This document shows positions 29,925 through 40,319 of a stretch of DNA of 64,000 nt, in pieces. The notes under the pieces were generated by a model. It was not told the DNA's origin. It made no database searches and saw only the letters and a list, made by a program, of their open reading frames with translations. The stretch covers positions 165,454,501-165,518,500 of the forward strand of contig CM057456.1 of NCBI GenBank assembly GCA_016271365.2, read 5' to 3'. Origin of the DNA: Neoceratodus forsteri (lineage: Eukaryota > Chordata > Ceratodontiformes > Ceratodontidae). Both the position numbers and the translations under genes were made by a program. Every line of letters starts with the position of its first letter. Positions within the stretch are counted from its first letter, which is position 1.

Positions 29925-30870
29925 ACAGGATGTGCATCAGGCAGCAAAAATCATTAGCAGGTGGACCAGATGGGAGAGAGGATGAATACTGGGTGGTGGC
30001 ACTAAATGGAGGGTCAAGAGTCTGGGCAGGAAACAGCACGGGGGATAAAGGTATGTATGAGAACTCAAGCATTACCAGATGTCTGGGACACATGGAGTTG
30101 CAGGAAGGCTAGGGTTAAGGGCAAATGGGGTCAATAAATGGCGTTTACCGTAATACCAGAATCCTGGAAAAACAAAACAGAGGCACGTCAGGCAGTAATG
30201 GAGGATACTCAACTTGACTTAATTGCCCTGGGCATCCAGCAACAATGACTGGAACCTTGTTGTTTCAGGCTACACCATCTATAGAAAGGACAGGCAGATG
30301 GGTAAGGAAGGAGGGTTTAGCATGTAGAAAGAGGGCATAGAGGCTACAGGACAAACATTGGTGCAAGATGAGATTTATATTGATTTATCTGAAAATTAGT
30401 AACCAGAGCAGGGAGAAAAATAAGGGTGGGCATATCATATACTCTGCCAGGTTAAAGGGAGGACAAGAGCAGGGCAGGGTACTGGGAGAGGAAATGATGT
30501 AATCATAAGTAATGGAGGAGGTAGTACTAATTGAACACTTGAATCTGCTGGACACAGACTGGGCAATCCTGGTGACCAAGAGTGCCAGAGGTAAAGCACT
30601 GGTAGAGGTGCTAAAAGATTGCTTTTTTGTACAGTTTGTCAAGGGACCTATCTGAGAGGGGGCTATCCTGAATCTGGTACTTTCTAAAAGGGTTTTCATT
30701 GGGGATGTCAGGGTAAAGGAGTCACTGGGATCCATTTACCACAATTCAGTTTGGTTTCAGAATAGCCTGGAGGGTCATCATTTAACTCAAAAATGAAGGT
30801 CTTAGATTTTAGAAGGGTAGATTTTGGGAAACTAGGTGAGCTGCTCAGGGAAAGATTTGGAAGGTAGTGA
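29925..30870 (+). pseudogene. CR1-like LINE endonuclease relic (+ strand)
   Basis: 30240-30310 gives SGYTIYRKDRQMGKEGGF (the GY.LFR.DR...GGGV block). 30550-30700 gives LLDTDWAILVTKSARGKALVE, then DCFFVQFVKGPI and EGAILNLVLSK (TREGAILDLVLSN). 30705-30770 gives VRVKESLGS with HNSVWFQNS, where the SDH site is degraded. 30800-30840 gives VLDFRRVDFG. The part before 30120 is less clear. The copy is cut at about 30925 by the Penelope-like element. Confidence 0.7.
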
Positions 30871-30924
30871 TAGAATCACAAGCAAAAATACTTCTCTACG
30901 AGATGCCGTGTCTGGTTTGGGAAC

Positions 30925-31640
30925 CCAACAGAAACTAGCTAAAAAAAACCAGTACCACAGGATAAAGTGCACAACTTTATTGTCATAAAGAAAGGTAATG
31001 TGCTAAGTGCAGAACAAAGTGCAATATTGGCAATACATAAATACAATAAAAATCAGTATTATACCTACTGCTTCTGACAGGGCACCTGCAAAAAAACCAG
31101 CATGGGATGCCGACTGACTCTACCGGTGTTGCGTTTTGCTTCTTCCATAGTCTTGGATGCTCAGGGATGTCAGGCTTTTAAAGTGCATCATTTAAAGTGA
31201 CATGGCAATTAAAAACCCAAAAGGTGTCTACAGTCATGTAATTGGTACAAAGATATAACTAAATTAAACTACCCCTTATCTAATACCATAAAAGCCACCC
31301 AGTCAGTAAAAGGAAGAGATTAACTACAGTTACTTCTACAGGTGAGTGGCTTGCACAATAAAATATTTGGTAGCCTCACTAACAGATATATAAGCCATCT
31401 GTGGTGTGTGTGTGTTTGTGTACCCCAGGTAGATTGGCTGCCTCCAGACTCTTGCACTCCCAGCTCCTAAGCTGCAAGAAAAAGGAAAAACGATAAATTA
31501 TTGCTTAGAAACGTCGAACACAACATAAAACATACAATGAATTCATCATACATAGAAATTATTCATTTCTTCAGAATCAATGGCATCAAATCAAATTTGT
31601 CATTCAAACCCAGGCTGTAATGCCCCTCCCCCCAACACAG
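30925..31640 (-). repeat. Left inverted arm of the Penelope-like element
   Basis: It matches the reverse of 32810-34301 once the two SINEs there are removed. Anchors include TAAAGTGCACAACTTTATTG, GCACCTGCAAAA, GATGTCAGGCTTTTAAAGTG, CTCCCAGCTCCTAAGCTG and ATCAATGGCATCAAATC. Divergence is moderate, about one difference every 5-8 bases by eye, so it is not recent. Confidence 0.85.
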
Positions 31641-31729
31641 TTCACCGTCCACATCAAATCTCTCCTCAAAGGGTTTATTATGCTAATTTACACTTGGGAC
31701 AAATGGAAAAAGTCATTATCTATAGCTCC

Positions 31730-32200
31730 CGGGTCAACCTTTTCTTCCATAGAGTTGACCTGTGGTGGCGATATATAGATGACATATTGATGGTTTGGAG
31801 GGGCACTAGATAGAAGCTGGAATGCTTTGCTTCAGTATCTAGAAAGCAGCTATCAAAACCTATGGTTCTCTGTACAAACCAGTCAGGAGGAGATCACATT
31901 TTTGGGAGTCCTGAGGGTCATTCAGAATACCAACTGTACTGTTAAAAACACATTTGCACTGCAAAGTAACAGACTGTAATAGGGTACTGCTGGCTCTTAG
32001 ATGCCACCCCATCAACGTGGTACACAGTATCGCTATGTACCAATTCCTCAGAGTTAGGAGGAATTTTAGTGGGGTCAAAGACTACAGTGCACAGAGCAGA
32101 GAGATGCAGAACAGTTTCAAGAAAGGGGATATAAGGCAGAGCTGTTGGAAGGAACTAGACCACAGGTCAAGAGTGTACCCCCTGAATTGCTTACTGTAAA
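31730..32200 (+). pseudogene. Penelope-like RT palm and thumb remnant
   Basis: 31769-31783 encodes RYIDD within WWRYIDDILMVWRGT, the catalytic block of Penelope-like reverse transcriptases. Then across frameshifts come YQNLWFSVQTSQEEITFLGV, CTVKNTFALQSN, LLALRCHPINVVHSIAMYQF and RVRRNFSG, the F...N.LL...S.HP....I...Q..R.RR block. Residues before RYIDD lack the expected RT fingers, so the copy is 5'-incomplete. Confidence 0.8.
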
Positions 32201-32439
32201 AGAAAGAGTTACTCCATGTGAGCAACCCCTGAACTTTGTCACTACTTAAGTGTGCCAGTCTAGAGCAGAAAGCAAAATAGTGACAAGACACTGAGGGATT
32301 TTAAGATTGGACCCAATACTGAGAAACCATACCGCCTACCACATATGGTACACAAGAGGCTCCAAACTTAGGGGTCACACTCCTTCACAGTTTGCAACCA
32401 CTGACCACACAACTACTGTACCCCAGACACGTTTAGGTG

Positions 32440-32692
32440 TGGGAGGTGGAAGTTTTGTAAAAATATGGACAGGGCTAGTCACTTTTCTTCAGTGAAGTCT
32501 AACAAGACCTTTGAAATTAGACATTTTATTAATTGTGACAGCACTACAGTAGTGTACCTAGTCACATGTTCCTGCAGCACATTTTATGTCAGAAAGACAT
32601 TGTGTCAGTTTAAGGGTCATATAGGAGAACACGTGATGGCTATACAGAAAAGAGGCAATAGCAGTGCTTTGTCAGTTCACATATGTTCATAA
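32440..32692 (+). pseudogene. GIY-YIG endonuclease remnant of the Penelope-like element
   Basis: 32465-32692 encodes NCDSTTVVYLVTCSCSTFYV, then RKTLCQFKGHIGEHVMAIQ. VVYLVTC and YVRKT correspond to the GIY and YIG strands of the PLE domain (YVGKT, with Gly replaced by Arg). HIGEH corresponds to the R..EH helix. The preceding RCGRWKFCKNMDRASHFSS (about 32440) may be the Cys-containing linker. The domain nicks target DNA in PLEs. This copy is broken upstream by stops. Confidence 0.8.
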
Positions 32693-32903
32693 ACCTCCCC
32701 TCTTGAACGTGTATTTCACTTCTGTGAGAAAAGGTTAAAGCTGGGAAAAGGGGAGGGGATTTGGATGGACTCCTTTTGAGGAGAGGAGCAATGTAGATGG
32801 CAAACCTGGGAGTGGGCATTACAGTCTGGGCTTGAATGACAAATTTGATTTGATGCCATTGGTTCAGAAGACATGAGTAACTTCTATGCATAATGAATTG
32901 TTT

Positions 32904-33104
32904 ATTTTTTTTTTTTAGTTGTTTAACCATGTATAGCACACTAAGCTGAAAGCTTTTTTACAGGAGCGACCTGGGAGCACAAGGAGGTTAAGTGACTTGC
33001 TCAGGGTCACACAGTATGCAAGTGGAAGCTGTGGGATTCAAACCCAGGTCTGATCTGCTGGATGTCACCAAATATGCAGCTCAGAGCCTTAGAACACTGC
33101 GCTA
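32904..33104 (-). mobile_element. CORE-SINE nested in the right PLE arm
   Basis: Read on the - strand: A-box-like ATAGCGCAGTGTTC, B box CTGGGTTTGAATCCC, then CATACTGTGTGACCCTGAG and CAAGTCACTTAACCTCC, the MIR/CORE consensus. The 3' tail GCTTAGTGTGCTATACATGG is followed by poly-A (T-run at 32908-32921 on the + strand). It lies between right-arm segments ending near 32903 and resuming at 33105. Confidence 0.88.
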
Positions 33105-33124
33105 TATGTTTTATGGTAGTAGAG

Positions 33125-33719
33125 GTTTCTTTTTTTTTTCATCAAGGTTTTTATTCTCAGGCATATCACAGACATCTTTCTCAGCCCCGTCCCTGTCCCC
33201 ATCACCCAGTGACTTGCCTTCCTGGCCTACCAAACCCCATATCCCCAAAGACTGCCCCCCCTCCGTGGTGGGACCAGGAAGGGGAGAGCTGTCCTCCCTC
33301 CAACTGGAGACCCAGTGTCCAGATATGTGGGTCAGCAGACCAGCGGTAGCATGGAACGAGGGTGGACAAGCAGGGCTTCATGGAGCCTGTGACCGCCATT
33401 TTTCCCATTTTCTCCCCTTACATCCTGGGGCCTCAGCAACATGCATGTGCATGAAGGTGCACATACGCTCTAGAACTGGCTACCCCATCCACCCACTCAG
33501 CCTAGCATCAGCCCCCCATTTGCCCAATGCTACGACCAAGCCTCAATTTGGTGGCAGACAAGAGGCGGGAAGAATTTACCTCTCAATCCAGGAGAGCAGA
33601 GCTGCCTCTCGGACACTCAATCCTCTCTGTTGGCCCGAGCTCTTTTCCAATCTTGCATAGTCAGCATGGGAGAGGAAAGACACTTGAAGCGACTCAGCCC
33701 TGTGTTATTACATGTTTCT
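33125..33719 (-). mobile_element. tRNA-derived SINE (family 1, copy B) nested in the right PLE arm
   Basis: The body 33131-33713 is flanked by GTTTCT (33125-33130, 33714-33719), and the PLE arm reads through when it is removed. A T-run at 33130-33139 is the tail. The interior shares GAGAGCAGAGCTGCC and CACTCAATCCTC with copies A, D and E. The tRNA-like head near 33690 is diverged. Confidence 0.75.
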
Positions 33720-34354
33720 AAAGAATAATTTCTTGTTTTTCTTTTTTCTTACAGCTTAGGAGCTGGGAGCGTAAGGGTGTGGAGGCAGCCAATCTACTTG
33801 GGATATATATCATAGATAACTTATAGTTTCCTTAGTGGAGCTACAAGATATTTTATTACACAAGAAACTAAGCTGTAGAAGTAATTTTAGTTAATATCGT
33901 GTTTTTGCTGACTGGATAGTTTTTATGGTATTAGATTTAAGGGATGGTTTAGGTAAGTTTTAAACTATTTTGCACCTATTACACAACTGTAGGCACCTTT
34001 TGTTTTTTTAATTGCCATGTCACTTTAAATGTTGCACTTCAAAAGCCTGACATCCCTGCACATCTAGGACTCTGGAAGAAGCAATATACAAAATTGGTAG
34101 AGTTAGTTGGCATCTCATGTTGGTTATTTTGCAGGTGCCCTGTCGGAAGCAGAAAGTGCAATACTGATTTTTATTGTATTTATGTGTTGCCAATGATGTG
34201 GTTTGTTTTGCACTTTACATGTTACCTTTCTTTATGACAATAAAACTGTGCACTTTATCCTGGGCTGATACCTTTTTTTTTATTTGTGCTAGTTTCTCTC
34301 TTTTTTTTTATAATTTAATGAACTTTAACTTTTTTAAAATACAACAAAACACAC

Positions 34355-34640
34355 AATACTTTTTATATTTATTGAAATATTTGATCAGGAAGGCACACTG
34401 AGCAACAAGTCACTCGTCTCCCAGTGCGAGCTGGGGATATATAATATAATACAATCAATACAAATAAAAATACAACAGGGCAACTGACACATAACATATA
34501 TCAGATACATGCAAGCAAATCCCACACCCCTGATACCCCACCCCCTCCCTAGATCCCACAGCACAGAAAGCCTCCACATCAAAATTAAATAACCAACAAA
34601 GAGCCTGTAGTAAAGAAAAAGGGCAAATCCGACCTGCTCC
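34355..34640 (-). mobile_element. LINE 3' end (CORE-SINE partner type)
   Basis: On the - strand it ends TTGTTGCTCAGTGTGCCTTC, then CTGATCAAATATTTCAATAAA. The same tail occurs in CORE-SINEs at 7027 and 32904. Coding sequence is absent. Confidence 0.7.
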
Positions 34641-34929
34641 AACCTAAGAACTCACTGAAACAGATAATAAGGCATACAATGGTTCCCAATAATTCCTAAA
34701 TCATTCGCATCTATGCTGTTTAGAAGCTGTATGTTTTTCATTCAAGGTCTGTAAAATCTCTTGATGCCACTCCATATAGGTGGGGGGTAGAATCATTTAA
34801 CCAATGATGCAAGATTATAATTTTGGTTGTAATTGATATCAGAGATGTATAGGCCTTGCGAGGACCAGACAGTTCAGCTGCGTGATAGCAAACCAAACAG
34901 ATCGCGGGCATAAAAAATGGTCCAAGTCC

Positions 34930-36850
34930 TAGAAGGGAGCTAAAGAACCCTGAATATTATTCCAAAAGGGAGTAACTTTCTCACAATCCCAAAGAATATG
35001 TTTGAGATCACCGTCAGTGACTCCACAGCAGGAGCAAATCGCAGAGGTGATTCTACCCATCTTGCATCATTTTTAAGGTGTATAACACACATTATGCAGA
35101 ATACAAAGTTGAAGTAAACAATAATGATCCTGTTTAACATATCTATATAAATTCTTCCACATAGTCTGCTGTTCCATAACATCCAGTTGAAGACCCAATA
35201 TTTGCCGCCAGTAATAACATGTCTCCACCGTACTCCAAGGGTCTATGGTCTAGAAGTGGCTGCAAAACTTAGAAACCGAATGGGGGTTTTCTACAAGAGA
35301 AAATAAGGGTGGCAAATTGGAATTTACCTGTGGGAGCCATGGGCTGGGGCCCATATAAAAAGTGATTGCTCAAGTAAGTTGGAGATAGCTAAAGACATGG
35401 AAGTGGAAAATAGAGAAATTATCCTGTAACACATGAACTGGAGCAAAATTACGCATCTCCAAAAGGGACACTATAGAAGTGCCTTGAAGTTGCGGGCAAA
35501 AATTGATCGGATTAGGCGGCCAGCTATTTGAATATTTGAGTTACCTAGGACAGGTTGTGTAATTTCCCTTCTCCACTCATATCCTAAATAAATGCAAAGC
35601 TGCCTAACATCTTTTGGGGACCACATCAAGGGTGTCGATCAAAGTTGCAAGGGTGAACGGGACGCCTTGAGATACAAAAGACTACTAAGCTGTAGTCCAT
35701 ACTGTTTGCACAACTGTCACTCTAATGAAAGCCATAGAGGGAAGTAAGTCAAATCAGTAGGAGCAGGCAGAACAGCCCACAGGAACAGTTTACTGTTGTG
35801 TAAGGCACAGCAATATAGAAAGAAGGGCAGCCTTAGACCACCCCTCTCCTTAGGGGTTGTTAACTTGAAATATGAGTAATGGGTGGCTCCACCCTTGCAT
35901 AAAAATTCTATAATTATACTTTTCAATCAGATAAACCATAATTTAGGGACATAGACACCAAGCCTACCCATCAGGTAAAGCACCTATGGCGGAATATTCA
36001 TCTTAATAATGCTGACTCTTTCCCAAAGGGATAGAGGTAGAGCTGTCCAACACTGTAAGTCTATTTTAATCTCCTTTGTAAGGGGTAACAGACTCTCCTC
36101 GATTAATTTGGAGGGGTACCTTGTCAAACGAATCCCTAAATTGGTGATGATCTTAGGTTCCCAGATGAGGCTCAGATCAAAAATCTGTTGCTTAGGACAT
36201 AAGCATTCAAGGGCAATACTTTTGTTTTATCTAAGTTAAGTTTATAACCAGCAATTTCTGAAAATCACTGAATTTCTTCTGGGGCTGCTGGAATTGAAAC
36301 CAAGGGATCCTCAACATGTAGTAGGAAATCATCTGCATAAGCAGAAAACTTGTACCTGATCCCTCCCACACAAATCCCATGCATAACAGGATTCTGTTGA
36401 AGAGTATAAAATGGAGGCTCTAAATATAAATTAAGGAGAAAGGGTGAGAAGGGGCACCCCTGCCTTATCATTTGTTGGAGTGAAAAAGGTATCGACAAGA
36501 CCCATTCCACCTAATAGGAGCAGATGGATTGCAATACATCATTTTTACCCATTCACAAAATTTAGAAGGATGACCAAATTTCTGGATGATCTCAAATAAA
36601 AAGGACCAAGAAACTTGATGAAATGTTTTTTTCTGCATCCAGGGAGACCAGAGCTGCTGGGGGCCCTGCTCTCCCTGGACTCGGAAATCAGATAGTATAG
36701 TGTGGGCAGATGATCACTGGAGGTCTGACCTGCCACAAAGCCAACTTGCATTGCACAAATAAGGCCTTCCCAGACCTGAAGTAACCAGTTTGCTAGTACT
36801 TTTGCTAAGATTTTTAAATCTGAATTAAGCAAAGAAATGGGGCAGTAGCT
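34930..36850 (-). pseudogene. L1/Tx1-like ORF2, reverse transcriptase and C-terminal domain
   Basis: 36545-36832 reads LNSDLKILAKVLANWLLQVW and QVGFVAGQTSSDH (RT fingers). 36265-36510 reads MIRQGCPFSPFLLNLYLEP and KFSAYADDFLLHVEDP, with the catalytic Asp pair intact. 36000-36240 gives IITNLGIRLTRYPSKLIEES and WTALPLSLWERVSIIKMNIPP (the YLGI and GRI..IKM blocks). 35717-35926 gives the PKERGGLRLP block. 34950-35030 gives ICSCCGVTDGDLKHILWDCE, the C..C.......H..W.C domain that ends L1-type ORF2 proteins. Frames are broken many times. Confidence 0.85.
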
Positions 36851-36869
36851 ACCAGGTAAAGGTTTTTTT

Positions 36870-38200
36870 TTAACCAGGTTTATGTATAAGAGTATTCCAT
36901 GCTTGTGTAAAATAAGAGTCGGAAAGGCCAGAGGAAAGCAAATAAATAAAATGTTGGGTTAAGAAGGGGGCTAAAATATCAATGCAAGCCACATAAAAAT
37001 TATTAAGAAACCCACCTGGTCCAGGAGCCTTATCTATGAGAAGTTTTTTATCATCCAACGGACCTCTGAGAGCATGATTGGACCTTTGAAGAAACACTGC
37101 TGTTGAGGAGTATGCTCCGAGAGAGGAAGGGGATCTAAATACTCAGCAATATGCTCCATTAGAGCAGGTGTGGGAGGGCCACACCTACATAAGGAGCTGT
37201 AGTACTGTATGTGCGAAAAGCTTCCGCAATATCAAATGCATGAGTAAGTATCGCAGCTCCCGGACTGAGTTGAAGGCTGGGTATAGCCTTTAAGAACTTC
37301 ATCTGTGCTGGAGCCACAGGGCAAATAATTTCCCTTCCCATTCCCCAGATTCCAAATAGTGCATCTTCGTTCACTATAAAGCTTTCTCTGTCAAAATATC
37401 TAACTATTGTACCCTAAGGGAATTCAAGTGAGACTATGTGGCAGTATCAATATTGGGAATAACTGGTGCTCTGATTGGTGTATTTGGTGGAGCAAATGAT
37501 TCACCTTTTCATTGCACAGCTTATTGCACTTAGTGGTTAAACGTATACATTCACTTCGCACTGTGCATTTAGCAGCACCCCACAACACATCCAAAGCAGA
37601 TACAGATCCCTCATTATCCTGGAAAAAAATTGTTTAAGAACATCTTGTATTGCTGTAAGAATGGTGGCATCCTTAAGGAGCTGGGAATTAAGCCACCGGG
37701 CCCTATCCTGATTCTCCAGCCCATGGACAGTGTGATCCATAGTCAGAGGTGAATGGTCGGATGGCTGGATGTTATAGGACAGGAGTCCTGGTAAACAGCC
37801 CTTACTGACCAGAAAATAATCAATCTGGGACTGTATAGAATGGGGAACAGAATAAAAGGTATATTGTCTTTCTGTAGGGTGGAGGACGCGCCAAGGGTCC
37901 ACCACACCTAAGGTATCCAACTGCTCCCTTAAACCCTGCTGTCCTGGTGACAGACCTTTTCTGTGAGATCCAGACCTGTCAAGATCCATTTAGTAGCCAT
38001 GTTCCAATCCCCACCCTATAAAAACAGGCAAAGCAAATGGGCAAATGGGCAAATGGCCCTAATCTAATCAGCAAATCTACGAATAACTGAAGGGAGGGAT
38101 TCAAGGTTGGCACTCCTAAACTAACCCGGTCCATGACATGTACAGAAGCTGACCCCCAGAAGACCTCCCCGACCTCCATGACCCCAAGGCTATACCAATC
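36870..38200 (-). pseudogene. L1/Tx1-like ORF2, endonuclease and linker
   Basis: 37537-37989 reads LGVVDPWRVLHPTERQYTFY, SQIDYFLVSKGCLPG and PSDHSPLTM. These are the L1-type endonuclease blocks (DxWR..P....T, RIDYFL, SDHSP). 37990-38180 holds the preceding strands in poorer shape. 36870-37097 has DKAPGPGGFLNNFYV, the KSPGPDG entry to RT, and YFTQAWNTLIHKPG. The catalytic Asp-His of the last motif is kept. Confidence 0.82.
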
Positions 38201-38839
38201 CTGAAAACTACTACAAACAGCAAACTGTTTTCTATACTGTAGTTATCATTATGTAGTCCCCAGTAATAATTACACCCCCCAAATAAAATGATATGAACAG
38301 AGAACTGTAACAAATAGTGGAAAAAAACATAGAAGAAACATGAGCAGTTCCTCATATAACAAACAAGCTACAGTTTAACTAGAAAATATTCTAAACTAGG
38401 CTACCACAAGACAATACAAAAAATGTCTGGGAGTGAAAGAAAGTCAAAGTCTCAAAAGAAAATCCCAAACGTGCTCCCAGATGGCCCATTGTACTCATCA
38501 ATAGATGTCCATGTGGCTCACTGATAAGAAAAGGCATATTTCATGCCAGCTGATGCGGGGAAGTAGCCAGTCAAAAAGCTAACCTCTCACAATCATTACG
38601 GGTCTGATGTTGTAGCCACTAAGGAGCTGGATCAAGAAAGGGCTCTCCACTGATCTCTTCTGGCAATGCAAAACTCCAAGGAGATGACAGCAACTGAAGA
38701 AGACAACCACGTAAAAACAGGGGCCATAAATAGTCCAAGACACTGGTCAGCAAAATCACTGCTCCCAAGTCTGGTTTCACAAAGACAAAGTAGGGATAAG
38801 ATCCATAAAACAGAGGCAAAAGGCAGAACTGACCACAAC

Positions 38840-39046
38840 TTCAAGACAACTTACTGGAACTGCTTTGTGTGTTCTTTTATTGTATCTCACCTGTAATGTT
38901 CTCCATTGTTATACTCCACCACCAATTGTTGTCTACCCTCCCTGTGACGAGGTGCCTTTGTAAATGAGTCTTTAACTCAAAGGTTGTAAATCAGAATTAT
39001 GAAATAAATACATTAATTAATTAATTAATTAATTAAAACACAAACA
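38840..39046 (+). mobile_element. Rex1-like LINE 3' tail inside the L1-like element
   Basis: The segment ends GAGGTGCCTTTGTAAATGAG, then CTCAAAGGTTG and a (TTAA)n run at 39013-39036. This matches the + strand tails at 15854 and 7756 (the latter inverted). Its left border is approximate. Confidence 0.7.
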
Positions 39047-39054
39047 ACAAGACA

Positions 39055-39930
39055 TTACAGAGGCCCATAGAAGTCACAGGGGGGCCAATAGTAATATTCT
39101 AGTAATAAATCACGTTGCTTTGAACAGGTTGGGGAATAAATTAGAAAGTTCCTTTTGTGCTTGATCTGCTGTATCAAAACTTCTGGAAGCACCATCCAGA
39201 ATTTGATATTGGCTGCCAAAAGCTTGGTAACTAAAACGAGATAAGTGGCTCGCTTTTTCCAAACAGACAAAAGCAGATCTTGCATCACCTGAATGGCAAA
39301 ACCTTCCCAGGAAACTTCCTGAAGATTACATATCTTTGCCAGCAGGAACTGTCAGTCTAAATAATTCAGAAACTTAAAAATGAAAGGGCAGGGGGGGGGA
39401 CTGCCATCTGGAGGCATAGCTCATAAAGCACGATGCATCCATTCTGTGATATAAACTGGTCCATTGGGGCAGGGTCCCACCAACTTATCACAAAGCTTTT
39501 GTGCAAATAGCACTGCATTGGGACCCTCCACCCATTCCAGCAGCCTACATTATTTCTCCAGCTCCGACCCTTGAGGTCTTCCAGCTGATCTTCTAGCCTG
39601 GTTAACTTTTAGCAAAGTGTAGTCACCTTGGGGTTGAACTGCTCCATCCAGGCACCCAAAGAGCTGATGTGCACCTCAGTATCTCCTACACACTGTGCCA
39701 AGGACTCAGTGGAAATCTGGAGAGCCTTCATCACTTCTGTAAGTATCTGTATAGCCTCTTTCATTAGGAAGAATTCTTGCAAAAAGTGCTCCTCCGAAAG
39801 TGTTGCTGAAGGAGGGCTGGGCTGACTATCCGCAGAGGCCTGACCTTTCGTTCTTTTGGATCTTTTATCTCTCTTAGTGGTCGGCGTAGGTATATGGCAT
39901 GGTGGAGCTGTACACATTTCTTCCTCCATT
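39055..39930 (-). pseudogene. L1/Tx1-like ORF1 relic
   Basis: 39609-39929 opens with MEEEMCTAPPCH and a basic KRDKRSKRTKGQ stretch. It continues into helical sequence (FLMKEAIQILTEVMKALQIS, then SLGAWMEQFNPKV), as in the N-terminal and coiled-coil parts of L1-type ORF1. 39055-39288 gives the C-terminal part with IKHKRNFLIYSPTCSKQRDL, like the R....F......L...GI.Y block. ORF1 proteins bind element RNA. The copy is frameshifted. Confidence 0.65.
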
Positions 39931-40319
39931 TACAGAGAGAAAACGCAGATAACTGGGAACCAACAACACTAATTAAGTCCTCCAGCAACTTGTAAGTACC
40001 ACAGTAAGAGCAAATTATGCAGAACTATAAAGAAATAGAGTTGTATGGGCCATAGAACTCGATAGTAGCATCTACACTCCGCAGCACATGATGTGACTCC
40101 CCTTAGTGTCTTGTGATAGTTTCTCAAAGTAGGGGTAGACAGAGGGAGTGGAGGCCAGATAGGATGTGATCGAAAGGGGATAGCCAAATCAACCAAAACC
40201 AGCATTACATAGCTGGGTAAGGACAGAAAGTACAGAACACCCATGTGATTTACCCAATAAGTAGGGGAATGGTTAGAGCTAAGATGGCAGCATTCTTAAA
40301 ATGCAAGGGAGACCAGAAA

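Larger units (their letters stand above)
30925..34301 (+). mobile_element. Penelope-like element with about 0.7-kb inverted terminal repeats
   Basis: A central + strand coding part (31730-32700) with a PLE-type RT palm and GIY-YIG endonuclease is flanked by inverted arms. The left arm is 30925-31640. The right arm is 32810-32903 plus 33105-33130 plus 33714-34301, being split by two SINEs. Both add up to about 0.71 kb. The right arm, in sense orientation, carries CTGGAAGAAGCA...TGGTAGAGTTAGTTGG. The left arm's inverse reads GGAAGAAGCAAAACGCAAC then ACCGGTAGAGTC, like the 3' UTR of the second PLE at 58.2 kb. PLEs often have terminal repeats in inverted or direct order, and their 5' ends are commonly truncated. 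Most of the RT N-terminus is missing. Confidence 0.8.
34640..40310 (-). mobile_element. L1/Tx1-like LINE, nearly complete but decayed
   Basis: From right to left: a 5' UTR (about 40310-39930), an ORF1 relic (39930-39055), an interval broken by a + strand LINE tail (38840-39046), and an ORF2 relic (about 38400-34650) with L1-type endonuclease, RT and C-terminal Cys domain. The protein motifs (QGCPLSPLLF type, AYADD, KILAKVLA, FVPGR type) are those of the L1/Tx1 group, not CR1/L2. Frameshifts occur every few hundred bases. Confidence 0.85.

Noticed and set aside
33740..33765. 3' splice site (polypyrimidine run then CAG) before the sequence at 33755
   Set aside because: The same stretch exists inverted at 31470-31500 as part of the Penelope arms, and no exon-like coding follows.
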